Positions 1 through 12,289 of a stretch of 64,000 nt of DNA are shown here, piece by piece (the stretch's first letter is position 1; each line of letters opens with the position of its first letter). This DNA is from Talpa occidentalis (taxonomy: Eukaryota; Chordata; Mammalia; Eulipotyphla; Talpidae): positions 18,566,850 through 18,630,849 of the forward strand of contig NW_023600993.1 in assembly GCF_014898055.3 (NCBI RefSeq), given 5' to 3'. Position numbers and translations under genes: made by a program. Below the pieces are notes generated by a model, which did no database searches, was not told where the DNA came from, and saw only the letters and a list, made by a program, of their open reading frames with translations.

Positions 1-445
1 AGCTGGATACTTGAGTTTTTACAAAAGCAAAAACCAAGGTGTTAGCCCACATTTTTTGGAGATTCTGGGACGGTTCCTTTCAAGGGTCTTTTGAGTTATT
101 GGCAGAGTTCATTTTCAACTGGTTGTTAGACTAAGTCTACCATATTTTGGTGACTTGTAGCTGGGGATTGTTCTCACCGTCTAGAAGCATCTCTTGGCTA
201 GTGGAAATGTTCATCTTCAAAACCAGCAACAGTGGGTCTAGTCCTTGTACTTCAAATCTCTCTGGTTTCCTCCTTTCCTACATCTCTTCCATTTCTAGCC
301 ATAGAAGGGTCTCTGCTTTTGAAGGGCTCAGGTGATTATTAGCATGGGCACACCTAGATGATACAGTATAATCTCCCCATTTTAAGGGCATCTGGTCATC
401 TGCAAAGTTACATCTGCAAAGTTCCTTTTTCCAAGTGAGGCAACA
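1..445. repeat. Ancient interspersed-repeat relic, family uncertain
   Basis: The stretch resembles the inner part of an old mammalian repeat whose copies carry the landmarks 'aagggctcaggtgatta', 'gggcacacctagatgata' and 'ataatctccccattttaag', then 'catctgcaaagttcc'. I know these phrases from ancient LTR or DNA-transposon copies but cannot fix the family by eye. The 62-codon open frame inside (147-335, plus) has no recognisable domain and is taken as chance. Confidence 0.4.
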
Positions 446-1067
446 TTACCCAAGAGTGACACCAGAGAGTGCAAGATATGGGGGCCAAAGTACCCATGAC
501 ATGTATCTTTGAGAATATGCTATCAGCAAAGACAGAGCTGACCTAGATTGCTTGGAAAGCTGCACACTTTTGGTGAAAGAGAAAGGAGTGTTCTCTTAGT
601 TCCTCTAATGGAGTCCCTTGAGATTAAAGATTCCCAAAGCATTTAACAAAACCTGATTATTTAATTTTATGATACATGGTTCCCCAAAAGCAAGCTTAAA
701 TAGACAAGCAAAGATTCACATCCAGGAGTGAACATTCAGATACCTACAGGGCTCATGAGTCAAGACTCAAGACAGGAGGCAGCCAATGTGTAGCTATAAC
801 AGTGTAGGTTAAGCACACAGAGGAGGGCAGCCCTAATTCAGCTCTGGGTTCTCATTTTGCTTTGAGCCACTTTCAGCCTCATAGTGACAGATGTCTGACT
901 TAAGGGTTTATAAAATCTGGATTTTTGTGTGAACCTGGAAATCTCTATGACATCTCCAGGTTTGGTTTTTTAAGTAATTAATTAATTAGTTAATTTTGCT
1001 TAGAGAAAGAAAAAGTTTATTAAGGAAAAAGGGAACAGAAATAAAGTATTTTTTTTTACGCCAACTA
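446..1067. other. No gene or repeat recognised
   Basis: AT-rich sequence. I see no long open frame, splice-bounded exon or repeat I can name. Short A and T tracts near 975-1060 precede the SINE at 1086. Confidence 0.5.
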
Positions 1068-1085
1068 AATAAAAACCTAAAATAG

Positions 1086-1305
1086 GGGCCTCCCTTGTGG
1101 CGTAGTGGGTGAAGTCTCAGCATAATCACCACCATGGCCCTGAGTTCAATCCCTGGCAGGGAGCTAACTCACATATGGCACAGCATACCTCTCCTGTCTC
1201 TGCTCCCTGCTCTGCCTCTGGTGAATCCTCTTACCCCCTGTACCTCTGGCCTATACCCCAGTTCTTCTACAAATAAATAATAAAAATAAATCTTTAAAAA
1301 TAATA
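1086..1305 (+). repeat. tRNA-derived SINE, subfamily with 'cagggagct' core
   Basis: It starts with the family head 'gggcctcccttgtggcg' and keeps recognisable A-box and B-box regions ('gttcaatccctgg'). The central 'cctctcctg...tctggtgaatcctctt' block and an AATAAA/TCTTT-containing tail follow. It is shorter than the other copies because part of the 'ctgctcccctcagcagtg' block is missing. The imperfect flanking repeat 1068-1085 and 1306-1323 (15 of 18 identical) fits an old target-site duplication. It looks more diverged than the 3052 copy. Confidence 0.88.
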
Positions 1306-1323
1306 AATAAAAAGTGAAAATAG

Positions 1324-3037
1324 TAGGAATATGAGAACTTAATATGTTTGGAGACTGAATTTTGCTTGTGGATTGCCAGTTAGCAATTTATGATTTTACT
1401 CATGCAGAGCTTAAGTAAAAAAGCATTCAAGATGGTGCGAAGTACTCAATTTAAGAATTGTTTTGACAAAGATTTTAAAATACTCCAATATAGTAAGTCT
1501 AGGAAGTTCTGGGCTTCGATTTCTAGATGTATCCAGTGGTCTGATTTTGTTAACCTATAGTTAAAAAAAATAAAAATAAAGATAAGGAATATAATTAATG
1601 CTATGATGCTATTTCCCGAGTCTTGTACCTTAAGTGAGTGTTTACAATACCACTTTTTTTTCTAGGTTTTTACTTTCAGGTTTGCACAAGCAAAAGGGAT
1701 AAAGAAAGAGTATGATGAATTATCCACTGAATTCAAAAGAGTGTGAAGAAACAGTTTGGATAATTCAAGCACAGATCCTAGTGGGCAGAAAATTACATTT
1801 GTCTTTAGAGATAGGAAGAATGTTCTTTAACAAAATTGACTAAAAAGAAAAATTTCTTTTTTCAGTGTATCACAGTTTATATATGAAGATACCCAGAAAA
1901 TTTATTCTGTAGATTGAATTTGGGATTCGTAAAGTTTTTATATAAATGTATCCATTTAGGCGAGAGCAGAGAGAGATAGGGATGTTGTAAGAACTAAGAA
2001 TTCAGCTCAATGTGTCAGTGTTTGGACTTTAAATGAGGGCGCTACCACCGCCCAATGTCAGACATTTGGCAAGGTTATTTCACTTCACTTAGACTCTCTT
2101 TTTTCACTTGAGATACGGGATCTCTAGCACCTAACTCGGTGGTGGTTGTAAAAATAAACAAACAGATACATTTTTAACACTTGGGTTCTTAGTACATGAT
2201 TCTACATTGGGACACCCAGAATTTTATCAACTACCATCAATTCATATACTGTGCAATTAAAATGACAGCACATGTGCCAGCTTAGATGGTCCAATGTTTA
2301 TCTGCCCTTATCAAATGAAAGGGTGAGAATGTGAAAGAATTGTATAATTAGAATCTGGATCCTAAGTTGATGCTTCATCTCTTCTGTGCACATTGCTGCC
2401 TTAGTTGAGGTAGTTGGAGAGTTTCCTCTCAATTTGGTGGTTTCCTAGCAATACTTTTAGATATGGTGCCTGAGTACCTGGATTCAACTATTCCTCCTAT
2501 GACATTCCAACCAAGCCATATGAATGCTGGAAATGCACCCAAGTTCTCTGAGCTTTAGTTTCCATATGTATGTAATAAAAAAGCAAATTTTGTAGCTCAA
2601 AATGAGCTTGAAATAACTGTTTGAGGCAATATATATGAGTGTTATCTATAGATTTGAAATCTGAATGGTTAATCTTTGCTACTGGCCCCACTATGCTATT
2701 TTCATTGGTTGAGCAAGAGTAAGAAGAAAGAAAAATGTGAAGATGACTTGAAACACATATGTGAAGATACATCTAGCATAGCCACTACTGAATCAATTAA
2801 TATTTATTGTGCCTCTATCTTGTTTCAGCTGTCCTGGTTGTGGGAGTAAAAACAAAATAAATATACATGCATCCCAATGACACAGTGCTTAAGGCTTCTT
2901 GGAAGTCATGTTTTTCTAGGAAGATAAATACCATCATACCCTGAAACATGCACAGATTCAGCTTCTTACAAAATATTTTGGAAAGCAATGGGATATTAGC
3001 ATGGGGAAATAATCTAGGAAGACATTGAGTTATCTTT
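1324..3037. other. No gene recognised; AT-rich unique DNA
   Basis: I see no credible coding region. The minus-strand frames at 2497-2772 and 2815-3249 are chance; the second runs through the neighbouring SINE. No repeat family could be named. Confidence 0.5.
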
Positions 3038-3051
3038 AAAATTTGTTTTAG

Positions 3052-3308
3052 GGGGCCTCCCCGGTGGCGCAGTGGTTGAGTGCTGGGTTGTGAAGCTGCC
3101 CGCAGCCTCTGCAGCGCTGGTTCGATCCCCGGCTGCTCCCTGGCCACCCACCGGAGGAGGGTCCCACATGGCGCGCAGACCTCTCCTGCCATGTCTTTGG
3201 TCCCTCTGCCGGCTCTGCTCCCCGCTCTGGCTCTGGTGAATTCTCTCACCCTCCCGCGCTTCTGACTGTACCCAGCTTGTATAAATAAATAAATCTTTAA
3301 AAAAAAAT
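3052..3308 (+). repeat. tRNA-derived SINE, well preserved copy
   Basis: The Pol III A box TGGCGCAGTGG lies at 3065-3075 and the B box GGTTCGATCCC at 3119-3129. The tRNA-like head is followed by the 'ctgctccctggccacc' variant core, a GC-rich unrelated body, and a tail with repeated AATAAA and TCTTT before an A tract. A perfect 14-bp target-site duplication (3038-3051 and 3309-3322, 'aaaatttgttttag') marks both ends, so insertion by L1-type target-primed reverse transcription is clear. Open frames on both strands here are by-products of the SINE's GC content. Confidence 0.95.
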
Positions 3309-3322
3309 AAAATTTGTTTTAG

Positions 3323-5548
3323 TTTGAGATGAATATGCATGAGATGCTCTAAAGGACAAAAAATAACCAACCAAATAAAACCAAACATTTCCTTATTTGC
3401 TTTCTTGAACTTTATTATATACTCAGTTGAACAACCCCATGGAAATTTTCCCAGGTAATGTCATGTTTCTAAAAGTATTACATAAGATCTTAAAATGTAA
3501 TTAAAAAAAGGGATTTATCTGCTTAACTCCAGTGACATCATCAAGATAGTTTGCACATGAAATGCAGCTACATAACCTGTTTTTTGGTCACAGCACATGG
3601 TCATATGCTTGCAATTGGTCAGAATTGCTGCTTCTCAAACTGCCACAGTGAATCAGGAAGTCTTTATTTAGTTTAGGATATTCCAAAAGATATTCTGATG
3701 ATTGTAAGATACCATATAGTCATCTTAGTAAGATCAAGCTTAGAATTTCAAAGGAAAAAAAATGTATAGTAAACCCTTTCATCAAAATTAAATGCCTTTA
3801 TGTCCATCTCATATTTTAGATGAGCAGAAAAATTAGACAAGAAATTAGACAAAGCAAGTTAATTACATAATTTCAATCCTAATAGTCCTTACAAAATCTC
3901 TCTCTAACACAAATAACATTAAAATGGCTTACAATTAACAAAATTATTGACTGAAATTTTGTAATTATGAATAGAAGTTTTAATCATTAATAGTGCTGAG
4001 TTTGCAATAGATTTAAAAAGTTTAAAGTATACACATTTAGAAATTACTCTTAAACTTAGTAAATGCATATATTTTGAATTTTGTCTCCATTGTTTTTTAT
4101 AATACTACATAGAGCTAATACATAACGTTATATATGAAAGAACATATTAAATAGTCCTTTTTGAGTTTTAATAATGAGAAGAAAGATAATATATTCCTGG
4201 ACCCTTGTTTTTAATGGATGTAGTCTATTTCCGTGCTCTAAAAGCCTAATGATGCATTAAGAATTCTCCATTTTTGTTGGTTCGATTTTCTATTGGGTAA
4301 CATTCCTGTGAGTAATAGAATGAAGTAGGGAAAGAAAAGACTGAAAACTGCCCAAGACTGGCTACAGTTATGGAAATAAATAAATGAAGGGAAATAATTC
4401 AGGTTATTTTCATTTTTAGTGCTTCTCAGAGATTCTTTGTATGTAGATTTAAAACATGGGAACGATCCCATATAAATTCAAAGCTATAGTTAGATCAGCA
4501 TATTAAAAAGTACCTCAAAATGGAATTATTTTGTCATCTTGAGTTCCTTATTTCCCTTATAGAAAAATAAATGCCAATTGGGCTGCAAATTATAGAGGAT
4601 CATCTCCTCTCCTTATAAGAGTTAGTGATATGAATATTATTTCTTGTGAGGAATTTGATTTGGGAGTGAGGGAGTGATCTTATTAGTACCAGACTCCCTT
4701 GGCCAATAATCTCATGACTATAGGATCTATATTAAATCCTTTTCTATTTATATTCTTTGGCAGGCCGTTATTCATTGTTATTGTGAAGACTTTGTTAAGT
4801 AATAGTTCTCTTGAGAAATCAAGGGTGTTTTTTCGAGGTCACAGTTTTCTATGAGCTTAAAGAGCGGGCCATACATTCTTCCTTCCGTTAAGAACCTCGT
4901 CTATCCCCATTTTCTTCAACACATACTTTATTGGTAAGGTTTCTGACATTCCTTTCTTCCGAGAACTTGAGTGATCTATCACTCTTTATTTTGTGAAATA
5001 AAGTTGATTAGAGGAAACAATAAACATAATTCTTTAAGCATGAAACCCAATATATTTTGAATACTTGGCTTGGCTGCTGTAGCAATCGTCACACGCACCC
5101 TCTGGAGACAGCTGGGTTTGCCAAAGGCCTCCTGGTGAACAGTCCTCACAGTATTTTTTTTGAGTGGAAGGAATTTCACCCTGGGCCTTTATTATTGTTG
5201 TTTTGCTCTGACATGACAAAAATCCATCACCTTCCAGACATGGATACCTGTTCATTGCTGTCAGGTCATTGCCAGGAGGGAAAACCCAGCCAGTTCGGTG
5301 GTGATTTTGTTGCTGTTCTCCCTGGCATCCACACAGAAGTTTCAGTGATAGCCACATTTTAAAAAGAAGTGGATTAATTGAACAAGGCTACTGAACAGAG
5401 AATTGTATTAGATTTTACTGAGGTTCAAGGGCCACATGAATGTTACACCACTTTCTGAATCTGTGGCATTTCAAACAATCTAATTCCAGACAGGAGTCAC
5501 CAAAATGGATGAGGGAACTTCCTAGGGGAGTGAGCAAAACATGGATTT
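3323..5548. other. No gene recognised; mostly AT-rich unique DNA
   Basis: Mostly AT-rich with no repeat I can name. The segment 5034-5362 is richer in GC and is open for about 100 codons on both strands (5057-5362 plus, 5034-5357 minus). Neither translation shows a domain, signal peptide or membrane segment, so I do not call a gene. Confidence 0.45.
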
Positions 5549-5549
5549 T

Positions 5550-5750
5550 TAAAAGGTAGGAAGACTTGATTTCACATCTTACCTTTGCTCCTTATTAGCT
5601 GTGGGGCCATAGGCAAGTTACTTCATTGCTCTGAATTAAGTGTTCTTACCTATAAGAGGTGTACTACTCTCACCTACCTGTGAGAATGTGTTGAATCTAC
5701 ACAGGCAAAATGCCTGGCATGTTACAGGTTCATTATAAAGTACATTCCAT
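5550..5750 (+). repeat. MIR SINE relic
   Basis: It carries the MIR core order: 'ttagctgtggggccataggcaagttactt', then 'ctataagaggt', then the tail 'gcctggca'. It is old and heavily substituted, without visible target-site duplications, as expected for this ancient mammalian family. Confidence 0.75.
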
Positions 5751-5867
5751 ACACTCATTTCCTTCACGAGCACAGGTAGCTTGGAATCAACCATATACCA
5801 CCTGCCTGCCCACACAACAGCAAACTAATAGATTTGATCAGCAGGAACATGAGATAGGCTGTTTGCT

Positions 5868-6035
5868 ATTCTGAGTGTAGTCCTCAGGTAAGCAGCAACA
5901 GCATCATCTGGGAGCTTGTTAGAAATATGAAATCTTGGTCCCAACCCCAGATCTGCTGAATCAGACCCTGAATTTAAACAAAGGCCCTGGCAGACTGAGT
6001 GCAAGCAAAGTTTGGGAGGCACTGGGGTAGACCAT
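5868..6035 (+). mobile_element. MER5A-like hAT (Charlie) transposon relic
   Basis: It shows the MER5A landmarks 'agcatcatctgggagcttgttagaaat', then 'ccccagatctgctgaatcaga', then the 3' end 'gggaggcactgggg'. It is a non-autonomous DNA transposon with no coding capacity. Confidence 0.8.
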
Positions 6036-6204
6036 GACATTTGTCTCCTGTCAAAGTTGATTGGCTGTACTAATTGTTGTTCATTTGTTTTTACCACTCA
6101 CCTGTTGTTTTGGTGATGTTTGAGGAGACAGACATGTGTGCACAGGTATTCTCTCAGCACCTGTACCCGGGGGCAGACTGGTGCTTGCTCACTTCCACAC
6201 ATCA

Positions 6205-6272
6205 ATGGAACATCCCTCAGCAGAGTGCCTGGCACAAGTAGAGCCTCAATAAATGTTTATTGAGTGAAATAA
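6205..6272 (+). repeat. MIR/L2-type 3' tail fragment
   Basis: The phrase 'gtgcctggcacaagtagagcctcaataaatgtttattgagtg' is the typical end of an ancient MIR or L2 element. Only the 3' end can be recognised. Confidence 0.5.
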
Positions 6273-6804
6273 AACAGCCAAGCTTCAGACAAGCAGTCTC
6301 CCCCATCTGTTCTGCAGATGCACAGCAGCCCAACAAGGGCTTGGAGAGAGATGAATGTGCTTGAGGTCTTTGCCAGGAGGCATTACCCATGCCCAGTGGG
6401 GAGGAGGGGTTTGCTAACTGCTGCTTTTGCCAGGAGATCTGCTGAGGTTCTGAAGGTCTGGCAAATGTGTGCAGCCAGAACAAAGGATAGGGAGCTTCCT
6501 TTCTTTTCCCTGCCTGGCAAGACTGGTGCACAGTGTTTTGGGAATGATTTTCCTTTGGTGATGGTCTTTCTTACTCATATAGCCGTGCACCACGGCCCTG
6601 TTTTACCACATCTTTGACTAACTAGCCTATATCTCAAAATATCTCTATTGACTTCAAATTTCTAAGTTGCTGGTTTGCAGGCTGGCATATGATGTGGTTG
6701 CAGCAGAGGGAAACTGGGGGAGCTGATATCACCCAGAGAAAGATGAAATTGCTGGAGAGAGCTTGCTGCCATGGGCACTGGGGAAACAGGAAACTGCAGG
6801 ATGC

Positions 6805-6905
6805 TTCTTGAAAGTTTGGGAAATGAATTGTGCTGCGTGATCCTGGGCAAATCAAATGTGGCTCCTTCATCCCTAATCTGTAAAATTGTGGTAAATATAT
6901 GTAGA
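6805..6905 (+). repeat. MIR-like fragment
   Basis: A short match to the MIR core: 'tgatcctgggcaaatca' followed by 'taatctgtaaaat'. Too short to assign a subfamily. Confidence 0.45.
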
Positions 6906-7009
6906 TCAAGTTTTATGAACCTAAATCCAGATTACATTTCAGTGGTGTACATTCAGAGTACACCAAAGTCCTTGAACACTTACATCAGGGACCTGCCTCC
7001 CCAGTGAGC

Positions 7010-8370
7010 TAGCTTCTTGACATGCTTCTTTCTCTACTCCCAAAGCCAGTCTAGGCAAAATTGTCAAGCCAGAGACTTCTTTTGGGAGCATTTCTTTAGA
7101 TTTAGAAATCTGGCAAACTTAGAATGACCAACATATTCCTCATCAGCAAACTCTTCCTCCATCATTATTGCAAAATAGGGACATCTTCATGTACTGCTTT
7201 TCGACAGTCAAAACTTTCATTTACCAAGCATGCCCAATCCCAAGAGTTTGGAGGAAAGCTACTAGATTTATAGGCATACAAGAGTAAAATTTCTCCTAGT
7301 CTTTTTAAGGGTTATTTTCCTTTGTAAACTCTATTCAAGGGCATATTCAACAGTCTGAATGACATATTCAGAATAGCACACAGAAGATTTTGGGCGAAGC
7401 TAACACTGATGAGCATAACACTTTGGTGGAAACTAGCTACAGAAACAGACATTTTCATACACATTTCAGTAACTTGAGAAAGTTAAAATTATATAGGTAA
7501 CAGTCTTAATCATGGCACACCTAGGCTGGGAGGAGCAGTAGGTGAGAAGGTTTGTTCCAGGCAGTCATTCAGAAACTCTAGATAACAAAGTATCTGCCAT
7601 CATCCATGTGTCATTTCCTAGCTTGCCCTGGATATTGGCAACTAGTTAACAAAAATGGGGGTGAGAGTAGAAGAGAGAGAGAGACAATGAATTATTCATA
7701 GGTGGTATTTATGGAATAGAACTACAAATGACTTTTGCTACCCGCCTCCCTCGTGTCAAAACTGAATCACATGATCATACTTAACTGCAAAGGAGGCTGG
7801 GAAATGTAACCTATCTGTTTGCCATGCTTGGTGATGATTCATTCAGCATTGCTGCACTCTGTCTACATGTAGGACCTGCTGTGTCCCTTTTGCTCTTTCT
7901 CCTGCATCGCCTCAAGAAGGTTTGACCTTCCTTTCCCACCCTCCTTGACAGTCAATTCTCTGCAGCAGAAATCCTCCCTCCACCCACCCACAGGACAAGA
8001 ATAGAATCCTGGCATGCCGCATTTTAATGGTTGCCAACAATTAATCCAGCCTCAATTTCCTGTATTTCACAAGGATGTTGAGAGATTTACTGAATTATTT
8101 TGGGTGATTATCATCCTTTTGATCATTGGTGTCATCCTGTGCTTTTACAGTTTTCAAGGTGCAGACACAGACTTATACAATACCTCAGTGGGAGGCAGAA
8201 TGCTTTTTCATTATCCTATTTACCGCAGGAGGAAGCCGAGATGCACACAGGTTAAAAGCTATACTTGGTCCTTCATGTAGCATCCTTTGCATTATTATAA
8301 TTTTTTTAAAAGCTAGAATTTTTAAAAAGTAAAAGTAAGATTAAAATGATGGTTTCACATTTTAGTGTGC
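7010..8370. other. No gene recognised
   Basis: No convincing repeat or coding region. The plus-strand frame 8014-8280 (88 codons) contains a hydrophobic run near residues 30-45, but it has no family resemblance or upstream gene structure, so I treat it as chance. A short GA run lies near 7673-7684. Confidence 0.45.
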
Positions 8371-8374
8371 TCTG

Positions 8375-8577
8375 GAACCTCTGCAGGGTGACTTTGAGCA
8401 AGTTAATTAGCCATTCTGTGTCTTAACTTCCCAAATCTAGATAAAATAGGGCTAATCCTAGTAGCTCCCTCCAGGGTTGTTGGGTGGATTAAATAAGATA
8501 ACGGTTGTCAAATGTTTAAGACAATACTGGGACATAGTATGTGCTTCATAAATATTAGCTAAGAGTATTTTTTTTTA
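8375..8577 (+). repeat. MIR SINE relic
   Basis: A long, clear MIR copy: 'gggtgactttgagcaagttaatta', 'cctccagggttgttgggtggatta', then the tail 'catagtatgtgcttcataaatatta'. Confidence 0.8.
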
Positions 8578-9150
8578 TTTGGAGAGAATTGCTGTCTAGT
8601 TCAGGGAATCTAAAGAAGAAATTAAAAGACTTGTGGCCGTGTGTTACTGCAAAAGTAGAGTAGAGGTAGAATATGTGCTGGCAACATTACCTCCTTGCAG
8701 AAGAGAAGATTTTGCTTTTTCGTGAGCTAAATGGATAGGAATCAGACCTTTTGCTTTGCCACAGCCAATAAAGGCCACTGCTTATTCAGAGAGAACAAAG
8801 AAAATGGTAGAGATTCTGAGGCTTGCCTTTGGGCACTGGCTGTGTCCAGATGTTTTAGAGGGCTGTGCTGGCTTCCCCTGTGGGGGCTTCCCTGGGGAGA
8901 GCAGAAGACCTTATGTTCCTCTAGCCAGTGTAAATTTTCCTTCACTGTAAGTGATGGCTTTCTGTTCTTGCTGTTGAAAGTAAGTTGTTTTATCCATTCT
9001 GACCAGTGTAGCTGTGAGGCAATGAACTTTCACCTATGGTCAAAAAAAAAAAAAAAAATGTGGTGTGGGAAAGAAGGGCATAGAATAAAGATTGGCTCAG
9101 AGAACATGAAACATTTGCTTTTACACACAGATGCAGATTCAACTATCTTT
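8578..9150. other. No gene recognised; A16 tract at about 9043-9058
   Basis: The 160-codon open frame 8731-9213 (plus) reads through a pure A tract as polylysine and into a MER5-like repeat, which argues against a real protein. No other feature seen. Confidence 0.5.
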
Positions 9151-9154
9151 CAAG

Positions 9155-9330
9155 TATATATCAATGCTTTTCAAATTTTACTGTGCAAGCAAATCACTGG
9201 AGGATCTTGGTAAAATATGGATCTAGAATTAGTAGGTATGTGATGGCGACTGATATTCTGCATTTCTAATAGACTCCCATGTGACTTGGATGCTGCTGTT
9301 CTGGGACCACATTTTGAGTAGGAAAATTCT
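9155..9330 (+). mobile_element. MER5-like hAT relic
   Basis: The order 'caatgcttttcaaattttactgtgcaagcaaatcactgg', 'ggatcttggtaaaat' and 'atagactcccatgtgacttggatgctgctg' follows the MER5/Charlie pattern of old terminal-inverted-repeat elements. Strongly diverged. Confidence 0.65.
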
Positions 9331-9454
9331 ACATTGCTTCATTTTTGGTGTGTTTTTTCTTTTTTAGTAGTTTTTAGAGAACAGGTCATGGAATAAAGAA
9401 TGAAAGCAGTCATTTGTTGCTCTCTTGACCTTGAATTGAGAAGCTGGGACTCTT

Positions 9455-9630
9455 TGGAATAGTGTTTACTAAATGAGATGCCAGCAAGTTAACATTAATA
9501 TCACCTGGAACATGTTAGGAAGGTAAAATGTTGGACTCCTCCACCTGATAGTAAGAGGGTGGGACCCAACTGTCCATTCACAATCACTGCAGATGATTCT
9601 GGTGTATAATGTGAGAACTGACGCTGGCTT
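9455..9630 (+). mobile_element. MER5-like hAT relic
   Basis: It carries 'taatatcacctggaacatgttagga', then 'gggtgggacccaac', then 'gcagatgattctggtgtat', the MER5A order of landmarks. Non-coding and degraded. Confidence 0.65.
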
Positions 9631-9984
9631 TTGAAGGTCCGCTGATGCTGTAACTAATCTTGTAGGAGCAGGATTACTGCTGGAGCAGGTCTCCTGGTCT
9701 TTTTTGCTCACTTTCTAACTGAATTGCTTGGGTTTTTATGTCCTAGAGTCAGAGGATTGTGTGTGGAGATTGTTCTTCAAAATTTTAGACTTTTTTATGA
9801 GTACTTCACTTAATTTGCTTTCCTGATGTTGAGACCCCAAAATAAAGCTTTGGAAATTGTTGCAGGGTGCAATGATCTCTAAGTGGCTGTGGATATAAAG
9901 CCTTCTTGTTGAAAACCTTCTTTGGCTATGGTATTGAAATAAATATGATCATCAGTTGTCCAGATTTGCCTGAGACAGAGTTTT

Positions 9985-10160
9985 CCCATAGCATGGGACT
10001 TTCCATGCTTGCACCAGGTCCTGGGGGGTCGATCACATTAATCATTTGGAGATATTATTAAAAAAAAAACAAGCTCTGATTCAGTACTTCTAGGTTGTAT
10101 CTGAAAAGTCTATAATTCCAACAAACCCCCAGGTGATGTGTTGCTGCTGATCCAGGGAAT
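9985..10160 (+). mobile_element. MER5-like hAT relic
   Basis: 'tcatttggagatattatta', 'gctctgattcagtacttctagg' and 'caaacccccaggtgatgtgttgctgctg' follow MER5A order. An A10 tract sits inside near 10060. Confidence 0.6.
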
Positions 10161-11820
10161 ACAGATCTGACCTGTGCCCAGGTAGATCAGATGAGCTGCT
10201 TGGACCCTGACAAATTCAGACAATTTAGGGCCATATTGAAGATTTTAGAATTGTGGGCTTTGCTTTATAATATCAATCAATATTTGCTATCTAATATCTA
10301 GTATCAACAAATCCCTACTTTTCTGAGATATGGGTGTTTTACGCATCAGATTGCTTTTTTTTTATTGTTGTTGTTACAAGGACAGGTGACTGCTGTTGAG
10401 TCATGAATTGAATATTCTCAAGCCTATTGAGTTCTCAGTTTATGTTTTAGTACTACTTAATATTTCCCCTGTTTGAGCTAAGCATCTGCAAATGACCTGG
10501 GATAGTGTATCTGTCATGTTCAATCTTGTCTCTGCCTCAGAAGTAGTACATTTGTCCTTTGGTTTAAAGCTGTGGTTGACCACATGGTCTTTTGCTGTTT
10601 GCAGTGTTTCTGCTTTTCAGCATAATGAGTTTTGCCTTATCTATATGCCCTGTAATAATTGCAACACAGCAGCACCTTCTATATCCCATCTGTTTCCATG
10701 ATTGATCGTCTTTAACTTAAGGGTGTCCTAGTGGGTTACTTAAAAAAAATCTGGCTTCAGCATGACCTTTTATATCATCCTAAATTGGGGTTGTATCTAG
10801 GTATACCTGTCTACACTTAGTCACCAGCCAAAGGTACATGAAATAATTTATTTGATGACCATTGTTTCATTTCTCCTTCCTCCCAACTCTGCATGGGCAT
10901 CACAAGCTTTGTTCTGCTGTTCATGCATGCAAGGAGAGAAGTTGTGTCTGTGGCAGAGCTCAGTCATGCCTCTCATGAAGTTGCTGGTCATAGGACTTTC
11001 TGATAATGCATCAAGTTGTTTGTATATATAGTTTATTATCATAATTCACAGTGTTATGGTCTTTAAAAACATCTGAAACAGTCAATTAGCAAAAACGGAG
11101 CAATTAGAAAATACAGGGTTAGCTTCCTGGTCTTCTGGTTACATTTTCCTCAACTGATCGATATGTAACCTTGTTTTATGTGTTTATCTATTTAAAGACA
11201 CCTTATTTAACATATATCATGATTCATTAATACTGAGCTCATGGCCAGCAGCACTATAACTCACACTTGCTGGTAGTCTTGTTTCCTCTGTAGGCACATC
11301 ACCGCCTTCTTGAGTTTAGAAACACTGGGCAGCACTTGGGAATCATTTTAAACAGCAAAATCAACAAAATTCACAAAAATGTGAAAATCATGGCACTAAA
11401 AACACCACAAAATATGTGCTTATTTACAGTAAGAGAGCTGAATTGAGGAGGCAGAATATTGTCTTATTTGACCGCAGCTGGTGTGAATGCATAGCTTTGT
11501 GCATATCTACTCATGATTGTGAAAGTGCAGCAACAAGTCTTGTTTTGGGGGTTACACATAAATTTTAGGAAGTAACCAAGCTCACAGACATGGAATTTTG
11601 ACTTTATTGTTATATAACCATACTCTTGATATCTGGTTCTGTTAAGTTTCTGAAAGAACAACAATTCATTGATTACACTAACCTCACTTCAGAAAGATAA
11701 AGGCATTTGCCTTCATCCATTGAGCAACTGCTGAAGCATATTTATAAAGGTCTGCCTTTTATATAAATAAAGGTACATAACCTTGGCCATATACCATGAC
11801 CTTGTCATATACTAGACTGC
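10161..11820. other. No gene recognised
   Basis: Only short open frames without recognisable motifs. No repeat I can name with confidence. Confidence 0.45.
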
Positions 11821-11824
11821 AGAG

Positions 11825-11965
11825 CCCTTATGTTATGAGCAAACATAGCAGTGTGCATTTGTTGGGTATGATATACAAGGCACTAAGGCCAGTACCTGGA
11901 TCCCTGTGTTTCAAGGAGCTTGAAATCTCTATGAGACTGCAGGCTCAAATACAACATAGTAAACA
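11825..11965. repeat. Ancient LINE/SINE-type relic (L2/L3/MIR group)
   Basis: 'gggtatgatatacaaggcactaaggcc' followed by 'caaggagcttgaaatctctatgagactgcagg' resembles an ancient mammalian repeat that reads 'aaggagcttacagtct' in better copies. The family is not certain. Confidence 0.4.
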
Positions 11966-12289
11966 TTAAATAACTAATGTACTGTACAAACAGTAGTTGT
12001 TAGAGACTCCAAACCACTAATGGTTGACTTGTTTTAGACTGAAAGTCCTACATTTATCCTTTTTAGCAAGGTATCCCCATGCCATACCTGTAGTAGGAGC
12101 TCAAAAAATATTTATTGAATGACATGGAATTATGTAAGCTGGTGTAAAAAGGCTTTATTTGCATCAGTTTGTCAAACTGTTTAAAATTTCCATGGAATCT
12201 CTGTCAAGTGAAATTACCCTTCACAAATCAATTGAATATGTCCAAGATTTATAGAAGTTAGCTTTGGCATGTTTTGCCCAACATTCTAT

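Noticed and set aside
3065..3129. A and B boxes as a true tRNA gene
   Set aside because: The boxes belong to a tRNA-derived SINE with a target-site duplication; no cloverleaf or acceptor stem closes around them.
2815..3388. Overlapping minus-strand frames rich in Arg and Ala
   Set aside because: They are the reverse translation of the SINE at 3052-3308. Similar frames at 36232-36622 and 47586-47891 have the same origin.
8731..9213. 160-codon open frame, plus strand
   Set aside because: It reads through a pure A tract as polylysine and into a MER5-like relic, and shows no domain.
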